Assembly (NCBI GenBank): GCA_018661145.1
Contig: JABJIU010000235.1
Location: 1 to 7,541 of the forward strand
Source: Pseudomonadota bacterium
GTDB lineage: Bacteria; Pseudomonadota; Gammaproteobacteria; Arenicellales; UBA868
DNA: 7,541 nt
Reading direction: 5' to 3'
Below the pieces are notes generated by a model, which saw only the letters and a list, made by a program, of their open reading frames with translations, was not told where the DNA came from and searched no databases. Below are positions 1 through 5,866 of the stretch, piece after piece; position 1 is the stretch's first letter; each line of letters starts with the position of its first letter. The position numbers and the translations under genes were made by a program.

Positions 1-95
1 CTGGATAACTTTTCTCCTTTGATATCCAGACTCTGCCCCGCGCCGGCTTCTCCTCCCCCAAACAGATCCTGCGCGGGGCACTTTTTTCGCCCCGC
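1..95. repeat. Cluster of inverted repeats at left edge
   Basis: Three perfect dyads lie close together. CTGGATA (1-7) pairs with TATCCAG (23-29), and the minus-strand loop holds the Shine-Dalgarno-like AAAGGAG (20-14). TGCCCCGCGC (34-43) pairs with GCGCGGGGCA (71-80). GCGGGGC (73-79) pairs with GCCCCGC (89-95) across a 9-base loop. The second and third dyads share the 73-79 arm, so only one can form at a time. No run of T follows any stem, so these are not classic terminators. On the minus strand they could form the leader of a gene that starts just beyond the left edge, but no start codon is visible at a normal distance from AAAGGAG. The dyads are seen directly; any role is inference, and GC-rich DNA makes such pairs more likely by chance. 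Confidence 0.4.
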
Positions 96-118
96 AATGT
101 CGATGCGGGCGGATACCC

Positions 119-319
119 CTAAAGTCCTCTTGCAAGCGGTGAACGCCAGCCCCGGCCGCGCTTTTTTCGCCTCGGCCCATGCACTGATTCAAGCGGTTTG
201 GTCAGACGCCAGCGGAGCCGCGTTTCTCGTCTCCAGAGAGTCTGTTCGGCGGCGTTCAGTCCGACCTTCGGATGGTCAGGGAGGGTGCCATCCGCAAGCG
301 CTTGTTCAGCGATGCGCAT
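119..319 (-). CDS. Possible small basic hypothetical protein
   Basis: A 66-residue open frame on the minus strand, not recognised as any family. The ATG at 319 is preceded by AAGGAG (328-323) with a gap of only 3 bases, shorter than ideal. A longer version of 75 residues starts at the ATG at 346, but an in-frame TAA sits directly before that ATG and no ribosome binding site is visible there. The first half has ordinary soluble-protein composition. The second half is rich in Arg, Lys and Trp, which may be real (nucleic-acid binding) or a sign that the frame is not coding. It points away from rmuC, so the 320-509 interval would serve as a divergent promoter region. No membrane segment or signal peptide is seen. 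It may be a remnant or a spurious frame; competing frames of similar length exist on the plus strand. Confidence 0.28.
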   Translation of the reverse strand: MRIAEQALADGTLPDHPKVGLNAAEQTLWRRETRLRWRLTKPLESVHGPRRKKRGRGWRSPLARGL

Positions 320-444
320 GATCTCCTTAAGCGATCTGGTCTTCATTTACGGCGGGATCGGAATTGGTGACACGAGAAGTATGCGCGAGTGACAAGCTCA
401 CCATGTGAACCTCCCCCAAAGGCACAATGACACGCATGGCATAG

Positions 445-474
445 TTGGCCGGCCTGTGCCTGGGCGTGGATAAT
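445..474 (+). promoter_or_regulatory. Probable sigma70-type promoter of rmuC
   Basis: TTGGCC (445-450) and GATAAT (469-474) are separated by 18 bases. The -10 box matches the TATAAT consensus at five of six positions; the -35 box matches TTGACA at four of six. Transcription would start about 480-482, leaving a short leader of roughly 28 bases before the rmuC ATG at 510. This is a consensus match only. Confidence 0.42.
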
Positions 475-509
475 GTGGGGGTCGAGGCTGTCCTGGAGAA
501 GATGCTGAT

Positions 510-1799
510 ATGAATACCGACCTGCTGCTCGTGCTGGTAATCGCGCTTGCTGTGATAAACCTCGCGCTGCTGGTGCGCCTGATGGGGCGTGCCTCCTCAA
601 ACTCTGCTGAGCAGGCCATGCGCTCAGAACTGCGCGACGGCCGCGAAGAGGCCGCCAAACGCAGTCATGAACTTCGTGAAGAAGTTTCGGGCAGCCTCGA
701 TAAAACGGCCCAGACCCTTACCGCTACTGTCGGCCAGCTGGGTAATGTCCAGAAACAGCAGCTCGAGAGTGTGACGGCACAGGTGCAGGCCCTTGTGGAG
801 ACCAATCAGCAGCGTCTCGAAGGGCTGCGGGCGACCATCAGTGAGCAGTTGGGCGAGATGCGCGAGGCCAATGAGAAAAAACTCGAGGAGATGCGTCGCA
901 CGGTAGACGAAAAACTACAGGGCACGCTCGAAAAACGGCTGGGTGAATCTTTTAAGTTGGTACGTGAACAGCTCGACGCCGTACACAAAGGCCTCGGCGA
1001 GATGCAAAGCCTTGCGACCGGGGTGGGTGACCTCAAGAACGTGCTGACCAACGTCAAAGTCCGCGGCACCTGGGCGGAGTACCAGCTTGGAGCGATTCTC
1101 GAGCAGGTCCTCACCCCCGAGCAGTTTGATCGCAACGTGGCCACCCACGAGAATTCCAGCGAGCGTGTGGAGTTTGCGATTCGCCTGCCCGGCAGAAGCG
1201 ATGATCCCAACGATTGTGTCTGGCTGCCGATTGACTCCAAGTTTCCCCAGGAGGATTACATCCGCCTTACCGAAGCGTCAGAAAGCGCCGATGCCGAAGC
1301 CGTTGCGCAATCGACGCGCGAACTCATGCGCTCAGTGACCCAGTCTGCAAAAACTATCGCCGAGAAATATCTCAACCCACCGCACACCACGGATTTCGCA
1401 GTGTTGTACCTGCCCACCGAGGGGCTTTATGCCGAGGTACTGCGCCAGCCCGGCATGGTCAGCCAGTTGCAACAGGACTACCGGGTGGTCGTGAGTGGCC
1501 CGACCACTATCGCGGCGCTTCTTAACAGTCTGCGTCTGGGTTTCCGCTCGCTTGCCATCGAGCAGCAGGCGAGTGAGGTCTGGCAGGTGCTGGCGGCGGT
1601 AAAGACAGAATTCGGTAAATTTGGTGAGGTGCTCGATAAAGTGAAAAAGCAGCTCGCCACCGCCAGTAACACGATCGACCAGACGCAGACCCGCACCCGC
1701 GCAATGGCACGGAAACTCCACAAGGTCGAGCAACTGCCCTCCGGCGAGAGCGACGAGCTGCTGGAGTTTCTTCCCGAAGACGAATTTGACGACAACTGA
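510..1799 (+). CDS. rmuC: DNA recombination protein RmuC
   Basis: RmuC limits rearrangements between short inverted repeats in E. coli, and the family is proposed to be nuclease-related. The protein has 429 residues, within the usual range. Residues 5-24 form one hydrophobic N-terminal segment, probably a membrane anchor. Residues about 40-165 are rich in Glu, Lys, Gln and Leu with heptad character, indicating a long coiled coil. The RmuC core follows from about 178 to 395, with the family motifs VRGTWAE (184-190), LPIDSKFP (239-246), YLPTEGLYAEVL (300-311) and GPTTIAALLNSLRLGFR (330-346). The Asp242/Lys244 pair in IDSK resembles a PD-(D/E)XK-type metal site, which is inference. The C-terminal tail after 410 is acidic. 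The ATG at 510 has GGAG (495-498) upstream at a rather long 11-base gap. It is first in a rightward cluster; the next gene begins 7 bases after its stop. Confidence 0.95.
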   Translation: MNTDLLLVLVIALAVINLALLVRLMGRASSNSAEQAMRSELRDGREEAAKRSHELREEVSGSLDKTAQTLTATVGQLGNVQKQQLESVTAQVQALVETNQQRLEGLRATISEQLGEMREANEKKLEEMRRTVDEKLQGTLEKRLGESFKLVREQLDAVHKGLGEMQSLATGVGDLKNVLTNVKVRGTWAEYQLGAILEQVLTPEQFDRNVATHENSSERVEFAIRLPGRSDDPNDCVWLPIDSKFPQEDYIRLTEASESADAEAVAQSTRELMRSVTQSAKTIAEKYLNPPHTTDFAVLYLPTEGLYAEVLRQPGMVSQLQQDYRVVVSGPTTIAALLNSLRLGFRSLAIEQQASEVWQVLAAVKTEFGKFGEVLDKVKKQLATASNTIDQTQTRTRAMARKLHKVEQLPSGESDELLEFLPEDEFDDN

Positions 1800-1806
1800 G
1801 CCGCGC

Positions 1807-2556
1807 ATGCGCTTTAAAGGAAAATCTGCTCTTGTCTGCGGCGCCGGCGGCGGTATCGGGCTCGCCACCGCGCGTGAACTGCTGGCGGCTGGGCTCGATG
1901 TCGCGCTTGCTGATATCAAGGATGAACCACAAGGTCTTGCCGAAGGCCCGGGCAGGGCAACTTATTATCAGGGCGATCTCAGCAACGAGGCGTTTGTGCG
2001 CTCCGTGGCACAGAGCACCGCGTCGGCACAAGGAGGCATCGATTATCTGGTGAACACCACCGGGGTGTTGTGGTTCGGCCGCGATACGTCTGTCACCGAT
2101 ATTGATATGGACCTTTGGGACCGGGTTTTTGCTGTTAATCTCAAATCCTTCGCCTTGAGTGCCCGCCACGTGGTGCCGCATATGCAAGCGGGTAACGGCG
2201 GCGCGATGGTACATATTGCGTCCATTGATGCACTGCGCGGTGATGACAAACCCCAGGATGCTTATGGCGCAGCCAAGGCGGGCGTGATCCGGCTTTCAAA
2301 GTCGCTGGCAATCCAGTTTGCCTCCGACGGTATCCGCTCCAACAGCATTCTGCCCGGGCCGGTGCGCTCGCCGATGCAGTCACGCTGGGAGACCAACCCA
2401 GACACGCTGAGCGCTTTAAGCGCCCATGTCCCGCTTGGCAGAGTCGGTGAGCCACAAGACATCTCAGCCGCCTGCCTCTTTTTGCTCTCGGATGAAGCGT
2501 CGTTCATCACCGGCACCGAACTCGTGGTGGACGGCGGCTGCACTGCCTTGCCCTGA
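1807..2556 (+). CDS. Short-chain dehydrogenase/reductase (SDR), classical type
   Basis: A 249-residue NAD(P)(H)-dependent oxidoreductase of the classical SDR family, cytoplasmic; the substrate cannot be predicted. The nucleotide-binding glycine motif GAGGGIG is at 12-18. Asp36 at the end of the second strand favours NAD(H) over NADP(H). Asp57, Asn111, Ser139, Tyr153 and Lys157 give the complete catalytic set, with YGAAK at 153-157. PG (183-184) and VDGG (241-244) are typical of FabG-like members. The usual NNAG motif is replaced by NTTG (83-86), which is uncommon. The ATG at 1807 gives the normal family length; a TTG at 1786, inside the end of rmuC, would add seven residues and is less likely. 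No good ribosome binding site is seen, so translation probably depends on coupling to rmuC, whose stop is 7 bases upstream. The next gene starts 8 bases after this stop. Confidence 0.9.
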   Translation: MRFKGKSALVCGAGGGIGLATARELLAAGLDVALADIKDEPQGLAEGPGRATYYQGDLSNEAFVRSVAQSTASAQGGIDYLVNTTGVLWFGRDTSVTDIDMDLWDRVFAVNLKSFALSARHVVPHMQAGNGGAMVHIASIDALRGDDKPQDAYGAAKAGVIRLSKSLAIQFASDGIRSNSILPGPVRSPMQSRWETNPDTLSALSAHVPLGRVGEPQDISAACLFLLSDEASFITGTELVVDGGCTALP

Positions 2557-2564
2557 CCTTTTCT

Positions 2565-3872
2565 GTGGATACTGAAATCACCGACGAATTCCAGCAGGTG
2601 CTGGATCTCTTAAGCGTGGCGACTCCTCCGGTGGTCTTCGTTACCGGTTCGGCGGGCACAGGGAAGTCAACGCTGATCGATGTGCTGCGCCAGGAGCTCG
2701 ACAAGAATATTGTGGTCGTCGCGCCCACCGGGGTGGCGGCGCTTAACGTACAGGGTCAGACGATTCATTCGCTTTTTCAGTTACCCCCCGGCCCGCAGCC
2801 AAGGGCCAAACGTATCGCCGGGGCCGCCAAAGATGTCGTTGAAAAAATGGAGGTCCTCGTAATCGACGAGGTCTCGATGGTACGCGCGGATCTTCTCGAT
2901 GCGATCGATGATTCCCTTCGTCTTAACACCGGCAGAGCAGGCGCTGCCTTTGGTGGTAAAACGCTTCTGCTGGTGGGTGATATGCATCAGTTGCCGCCGG
3001 TAGTCGCCGGTGCCGAAGAGCAGCGCCTCTTCGAAGAACACTACGAGTCGCCGTATTTTTTCAGTGCGATGTCTCTGCGCGAACTGCCGATGGTTACCGT
3101 GACCCTGACCCGCTCATTCCGCCAGGCCGATCCCGAGTTCATCCGTCTGCTGGATCACATCCGTGCCGGCACTGATCTTGATGACACGGTGGATCAACTG
3201 AACCGTGTGGTCGAAGAGGAAATGATCCCTGAGGAAACGCGTCTCGTGCTGACGTCCGTCAATGCCAGGGCGCGCCAGTTCAATGAGCAGCAGCTCGCGC
3301 AACTGCCCGGCGAGGCCTGGACCTTTGATGCCGAAGTCAACGGTGACTGGCTCAATAACGAATCACAGCTGCCCTCTCCCGCAGAGCTTCGGCTTAAAGT
3401 CGATGCGCAGGTGATGTTCACCAAGAACGGCGAGGAGTGGGTCAATGGTTCGCTCGGCAGGGTGGTGCAGCTCGAGGAGGATTTCATCGAGATTGAACTC
3501 CTCGGCGATGAAGCCGTTGGTGGACATGTGTTTGTGGAGCGCGAATCCTGGGAGCGTTATCGCTACCAGTGGGATGAAAAACGCCGCCGCGTTGACACCG
3601 AGTCAATCGGTAGTTACACGCAGTTTCCGTTCATCCTGGCCTGGGCCGTCACTGTGCACAAGGCGCAGGGGCTCACACTCGAACACGTGCGTATCGACCT
3701 TGGCCGGGGCATGTTTGCCCCAGGCCAGGCCTATGTGGCCCTAAGCCGCTGCCGCACGCTAGACGGCATCTCTTTCAACCGTCCCCTGAGCGCGGGCGAT
3801 ATTAAATGTGATCCGATAATCCAGTCTTTTTACCAATCTATTGACGAAAGTCGTGCGGGTGAAGCGGCCTGA
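2565..3872 (+). CDS. PIF1-like superfamily 1B DNA helicase
   Basis: A 435-residue ATP-dependent DNA helicase related to PIF1 and RecD. Motifs in order: Walker A GSAGTGKST (28-36), motif Ia APTGVAA (53-59), Walker B VIDEVSM (99-105), motif III GDMHQLPPV (138-146), the arginine motif LTRSFRQ (181-187), motif V TVHKAQGLT (363-371) and motif VI YVALSRCRTLDGI (390-402). Residues 281-302 (AQVMFTKN, WVNGSLGRV) match the segment before the SH3-like insertion of PIF1 helicases. All residues expected for ATP hydrolysis are present, so the protein should be active. It is a compact bacterial form without an added N- or C-terminal domain. The GTG at 2565 is 8 bases after the SDR stop, without a clear Shine-Dalgarno sequence, again suggesting coupled translation. 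It lies with rmuC, consistent with replication-fork or recombination work, though the exact role is inference. Confidence 0.9.
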   Translation: MDTEITDEFQQVLDLLSVATPPVVFVTGSAGTGKSTLIDVLRQELDKNIVVVAPTGVAALNVQGQTIHSLFQLPPGPQPRAKRIAGAAKDVVEKMEVLVIDEVSMVRADLLDAIDDSLRLNTGRAGAAFGGKTLLLVGDMHQLPPVVAGAEEQRLFEEHYESPYFFSAMSLRELPMVTVTLTRSFRQADPEFIRLLDHIRAGTDLDDTVDQLNRVVEEEMIPEETRLVLTSVNARARQFNEQQLAQLPGEAWTFDAEVNGDWLNNESQLPSPAELRLKVDAQVMFTKNGEEWVNGSLGRVVQLEEDFIEIELLGDEAVGGHVFVERESWERYRYQWDEKRRRVDTESIGSYTQFPFILAWAVTVHKAQGLTLEHVRIDLGRGMFAPGQAYVALSRCRTLDGISFNRPLSAGDIKCDPIIQSFYQSIDESRAGEAA

Positions 3873-3957
3873 GCACTAGCAGTATCTGAAACGATCCTAG
3901 CCGACCGTAGGCGAAAGCATCAGAATCTTTTCGGTATTCCGTAAGTCATTCGGTTTC

Positions 3958-4023
3958 CGGCCCTGGGGAGTAGCGACTGCGGACAGTCACTTTGGAAAGC
4001 AAAGGAAGTGATCGCTCGGGCCG
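3958..4023 (+). promoter_or_regulatory. Branched structured RNA element, possible riboswitch
   Basis: The plus strand can fold with an outer stem CGGCCC (3958-3963) with GGGCCG (4018-4023), an inner stem AGCGA (3972-3976) with TCGCT (4012-4016), a small hairpin CTG-CGGA-CAG (3977-3986), which can extend to GACTG/CAGTC as an alternative, and a stem TCACTT (3987-3992) with AAGTGA (4006-4011) closing a 13-base loop. The inner stems meet with no unpaired bases. TTT (3954-3956) and AAA (4025-4027) can add three pairs after one mismatch. The left internal loop carries GGGGAGTAGC (3965-3974), as at the 5' side of yybP-ykoY manganese riboswitches. The element is shorter than members of that family I can recall, and the downstream gene is not a typical target, so the family assignment is tentative. 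The pairing itself is seen directly. Confidence 0.45.
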
Positions 4024-4129
4024 AAAAGTAGCAGAAAAACGAATCTCTTAAAGGAATTGGAATCAACGTCCTCCTTATTGCCGTATGAAGCGCTAAAGTA
4101 TCCACATCGAGAACAGTCTGAGAACAATG

Positions 4130-4152
4130 CGCTCTCCAAGGAATGGAGGGCG
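4130..4152 (+). promoter_or_regulatory. Leader hairpin before acetolactate synthase gene
   Basis: CGCTCTCC (4130-4137) pairs with GGAGGGCG (4145-4152) as eight base pairs, one of them G-U, around the 7-base loop AAGGAAT. It ends 34 bases before the GTG at 4187. No T-run follows, so it is not an intrinsic terminator. The 3' arm GGAGG (4145-4149) could instead pair with CCTCC (4070-4074), which offers a possible switch between structures. Function is inference. Confidence 0.35.
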
Positions 4153-4174
4153 TAGCAACGGGGTACACAATGAT

Positions 4175-4180
4175 AAGGAA
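4175..4180 (+). promoter_or_regulatory. Ribosome binding site fixing the GTG start at 4187
   Basis: AAGGAA lies 6 bases before GTG 4187, a normal spacing. The frame is open back to an ATG at 4127, but that start has no ribosome binding site and would add 20 residues (rich in Arg, Asn and Gly) not expected in this enzyme family. The GTG gives the family-like N-terminus KASDLLVQALEMEGV. Confidence 0.7.
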
Positions 4181-4186
4181 ACACAT

Positions 4187-5830
4187 GTGAAAGCTTCAGA
4201 TCTGCTTGTCCAGGCCCTCGAGATGGAGGGAGTGGAGTATGTTTTTGGTATTCCCGGTGAGGAAAACCTTGATTTCCTGGACAGTTTGTCCCGGTCGGAA
4301 AAGATCAGGCTTATCCTGACCCGACATGAACAGGCTGCTGGCTTCATTGCAGCGACCTATGGCCGGTTTACCGGTAAGGCGGGCGTTTGCCTTTCAACGC
4401 TTGGTCCGGGGGCAACCAATTTCGTGACGGCTGCTGCTTATGCGCAGTTGGGTGGTATGCCTATGTTGATGTTGACGGGCCAGAAGCCGGTCAAAAAGTC
4501 TAAACAAGGCAGGTTCCAGATACTTGATGTCGTTGACATGATGGGTCCGCTTACCAAGTATACGCACCAGATCGTTGCCGGCGATAACATCCCGAGCCGT
4601 GTCCGCGAGGCATTCCGCCTTGCGGAGGATGAGAAACCAGGTGCCGTACACCTGGAGTTGCCGGAAGACATCGCCGATGAGGAAACCGACGCTGTACCTA
4701 TAGAGCCCAAGCGAACCCGACGGCCGGTTGCAGAAGCAAAAGCCATCGACGCCGCAGTGCTGGCGATCAGTGAAGCGCGAGCACCGATCCTGGTTATCGG
4801 TGCCGGGGCCAATCGTAAAATGACGGGACGCATGCTGACGGAGATGGTTAACAGCTTTGGTATCCCCTTTGTCACAACCCAGCTGGGTAAGGGGGTGGTA
4901 GATGAGGACCATGAACTGTTTATGGGTAATGCCGCTCTGAGTGCCGGGGATTTTGTGCATCGAGTCATTGAAGCTGCTGACCTGATCATCAATGTTGGAC
5001 ATGACGTGATCGAGAAACCGCCGTTTTTTATGAGTGAAGGTGGGACGCAGGTCATCCACATTTCATTCAATCGAGCGGAAGTCGATCCGGTCTATTTCCC
5101 GCAGGTCGAGGTGATCGGCGATATCGGGAACGCAATCTGGCAGATCAAGAATTCTTTGACGCAGTCGGCAAATTGGGATTTCAGCAGGATGCTGGAAATC
5201 AAGACCCACCAGGCTGACAACCTCAAGGAAGGTGCGGATGATGAGCGCTTTCCGGTACTGCCTCAGCGATTGGTGAGAGACGTGCGTCAGGCGATGCCAA
5301 GAGACGGCGTTATTTGCCTGGATAATGGCGTCTATAAAATCTGGTTTGCAAGAAATTATCCGGCCAATGAACCCAATACGGTCTTGCTGGATAATGCCCT
5401 GGCGACCATGGGGGCGGGCCTGCCGTCAGCGATGGGCGCGTGTCTTGTGCATCCGGACCGGAAAATCATGGCCATCTGCGGTGACGGCGGATTCATGATG
5501 AACTCGCAGGAGTTGGAAACCGCGGTGCGCTTGGGACTCAATCTGACGGTGCTTATTCTCAATGACAGCGCTTACGGCATGATCCGATGGAAGCAAGCCA
5601 ACATGGGGCTCAAGGACTGGGGACTTGAATACAATAATCCTGACTTCGTGATGTATGCAGAGAGTTACGGTGCTCGAGGGCATCGAGTGAGCAGTGCAGA
5701 TAATCTTGCCGAGGTTCTTGAAACCTGTCTGTCTGAACCGGGCGTCCACCTCATTGATTGTCCGGTGGACTATTCCGAGAATGATGAAATTCTGAACCGT
5801 CGAATCAAAGAAATCAGCGCAAGCCTTTAG
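4187..5830 (+). CDS. Acetolactate synthase large subunit family, thiamine-diphosphate enzyme
   Basis: Probably condenses two pyruvates to 2-acetolactate with release of CO2, in the cytoplasm. Length is 547 residues, normal for the family. The N-terminal thiamine-diphosphate domain has FGIPGEENLD (20-29), catalytic Glu48 in RHEQAAG, and TLGPGATN (71-78). The central domain follows from about 190 to 320. The C-terminal cofactor domain has the metal-binding motif beginning GDG (432-434) and ending N-D (459-460), then SAYGMIRW. The FAD-linked RFDDRVTG motif of anabolic enzymes is absent; the equivalent place reads VGHDVIEKPPF (270-280), closer to GYDPIEY-type catabolic AlsS. No small regulatory subunit gene (ilvH/ilvN) and no acetolactate decarboxylase gene lies nearby. 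Another carboligase or 2-oxoacid substrate is possible. Composition is less GC-rich than the flanking genes (31 of 60 in line 4921-4980). The long leader suggests its own regulation. Confidence 0.85.
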   Translation: MKASDLLVQALEMEGVEYVFGIPGEENLDFLDSLSRSEKIRLILTRHEQAAGFIAATYGRFTGKAGVCLSTLGPGATNFVTAAAYAQLGGMPMLMLTGQKPVKKSKQGRFQILDVVDMMGPLTKYTHQIVAGDNIPSRVREAFRLAEDEKPGAVHLELPEDIADEETDAVPIEPKRTRRPVAEAKAIDAAVLAISEARAPILVIGAGANRKMTGRMLTEMVNSFGIPFVTTQLGKGVVDEDHELFMGNAALSAGDFVHRVIEAADLIINVGHDVIEKPPFFMSEGGTQVIHISFNRAEVDPVYFPQVEVIGDIGNAIWQIKNSLTQSANWDFSRMLEIKTHQADNLKEGADDERFPVLPQRLVRDVRQAMPRDGVICLDNGVYKIWFARNYPANEPNTVLLDNALATMGAGLPSAMGACLVHPDRKIMAICGDGGFMMNSQELETAVRLGLNLTVLILNDSAYGMIRWKQANMGLKDWGLEYNNPDFVMYAESYGARGHRVSSADNLAEVLETCLSEPGVHLIDCPVDYSENDEILNRRIKEISASL

Positions 5831-5866
5831 CCCGACAAAAGCGGCAGAAGATTTAGGAGAAAGTCC

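Larger units (their letters stand above)
3873..4186. other. 314-base non-coding leader region
   Basis: No convincing coding frame lies between the helicase stop and the acetolactate synthase GTG. The region is AT-richer than its surroundings: the line 4021-4080 has 23 G or C of 60. It holds the branched dyad at 3958-4023, a hairpin at 4130-4152, an anti-Shine-Dalgarno-like TCCTCCTT (4069-4076), and four copies of AAGGAA (4002-4007, 4051-4056, 4138-4143, 4175-4180), the last being the likely ribosome binding site. I could not identify a good promoter or a terminator for the helicase transcript. A reading frame of up to 88 codons on the minus strand (3920-4186) has no support. Confidence 0.7.

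Noticed and set aside
447..454. GGCCGGCC palindrome upstream of rmuC as an operator
   Set aside because: An eight-base GC palindrome alone is common in this composition and overlaps the proposed -35 box without other support.
1786..1806. TTG at 1786 as start of the SDR
   Set aside because: It would add seven residues before a normal SDR N-terminus; the ATG at 1807 fits the family length.
1332..2214. Long open frames on the minus strand (195 and 230 codons) opposite rmuC and the SDR gene
   Set aside because: They lie antisense to genes with full family motifs, resemble no known protein, and are expected in GC-rich coding DNA.
3954..4027. Firm annotation as a manganese (yybP-ykoY) riboswitch
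   Set aside because: Only the GGGGAGTAGC string and the closing stem agree; the element is too short and the second conserved loop could not be placed with confidence.
4127..4186. ATG at 4127 as start of acetolactate synthase
   Set aside because: No ribosome binding site, an atypical N-terminal extension, and overlap with the leader hairpin; GTG 4187 has AAGGAA at proper spacing.
4394..5070. Minus-strand open frames of 221 and 210 codons inside the acetolactate synthase gene
   Set aside because: The plus strand encodes a complete conserved enzyme here; the antisense products are His/Arg- or Ser-rich without domains.
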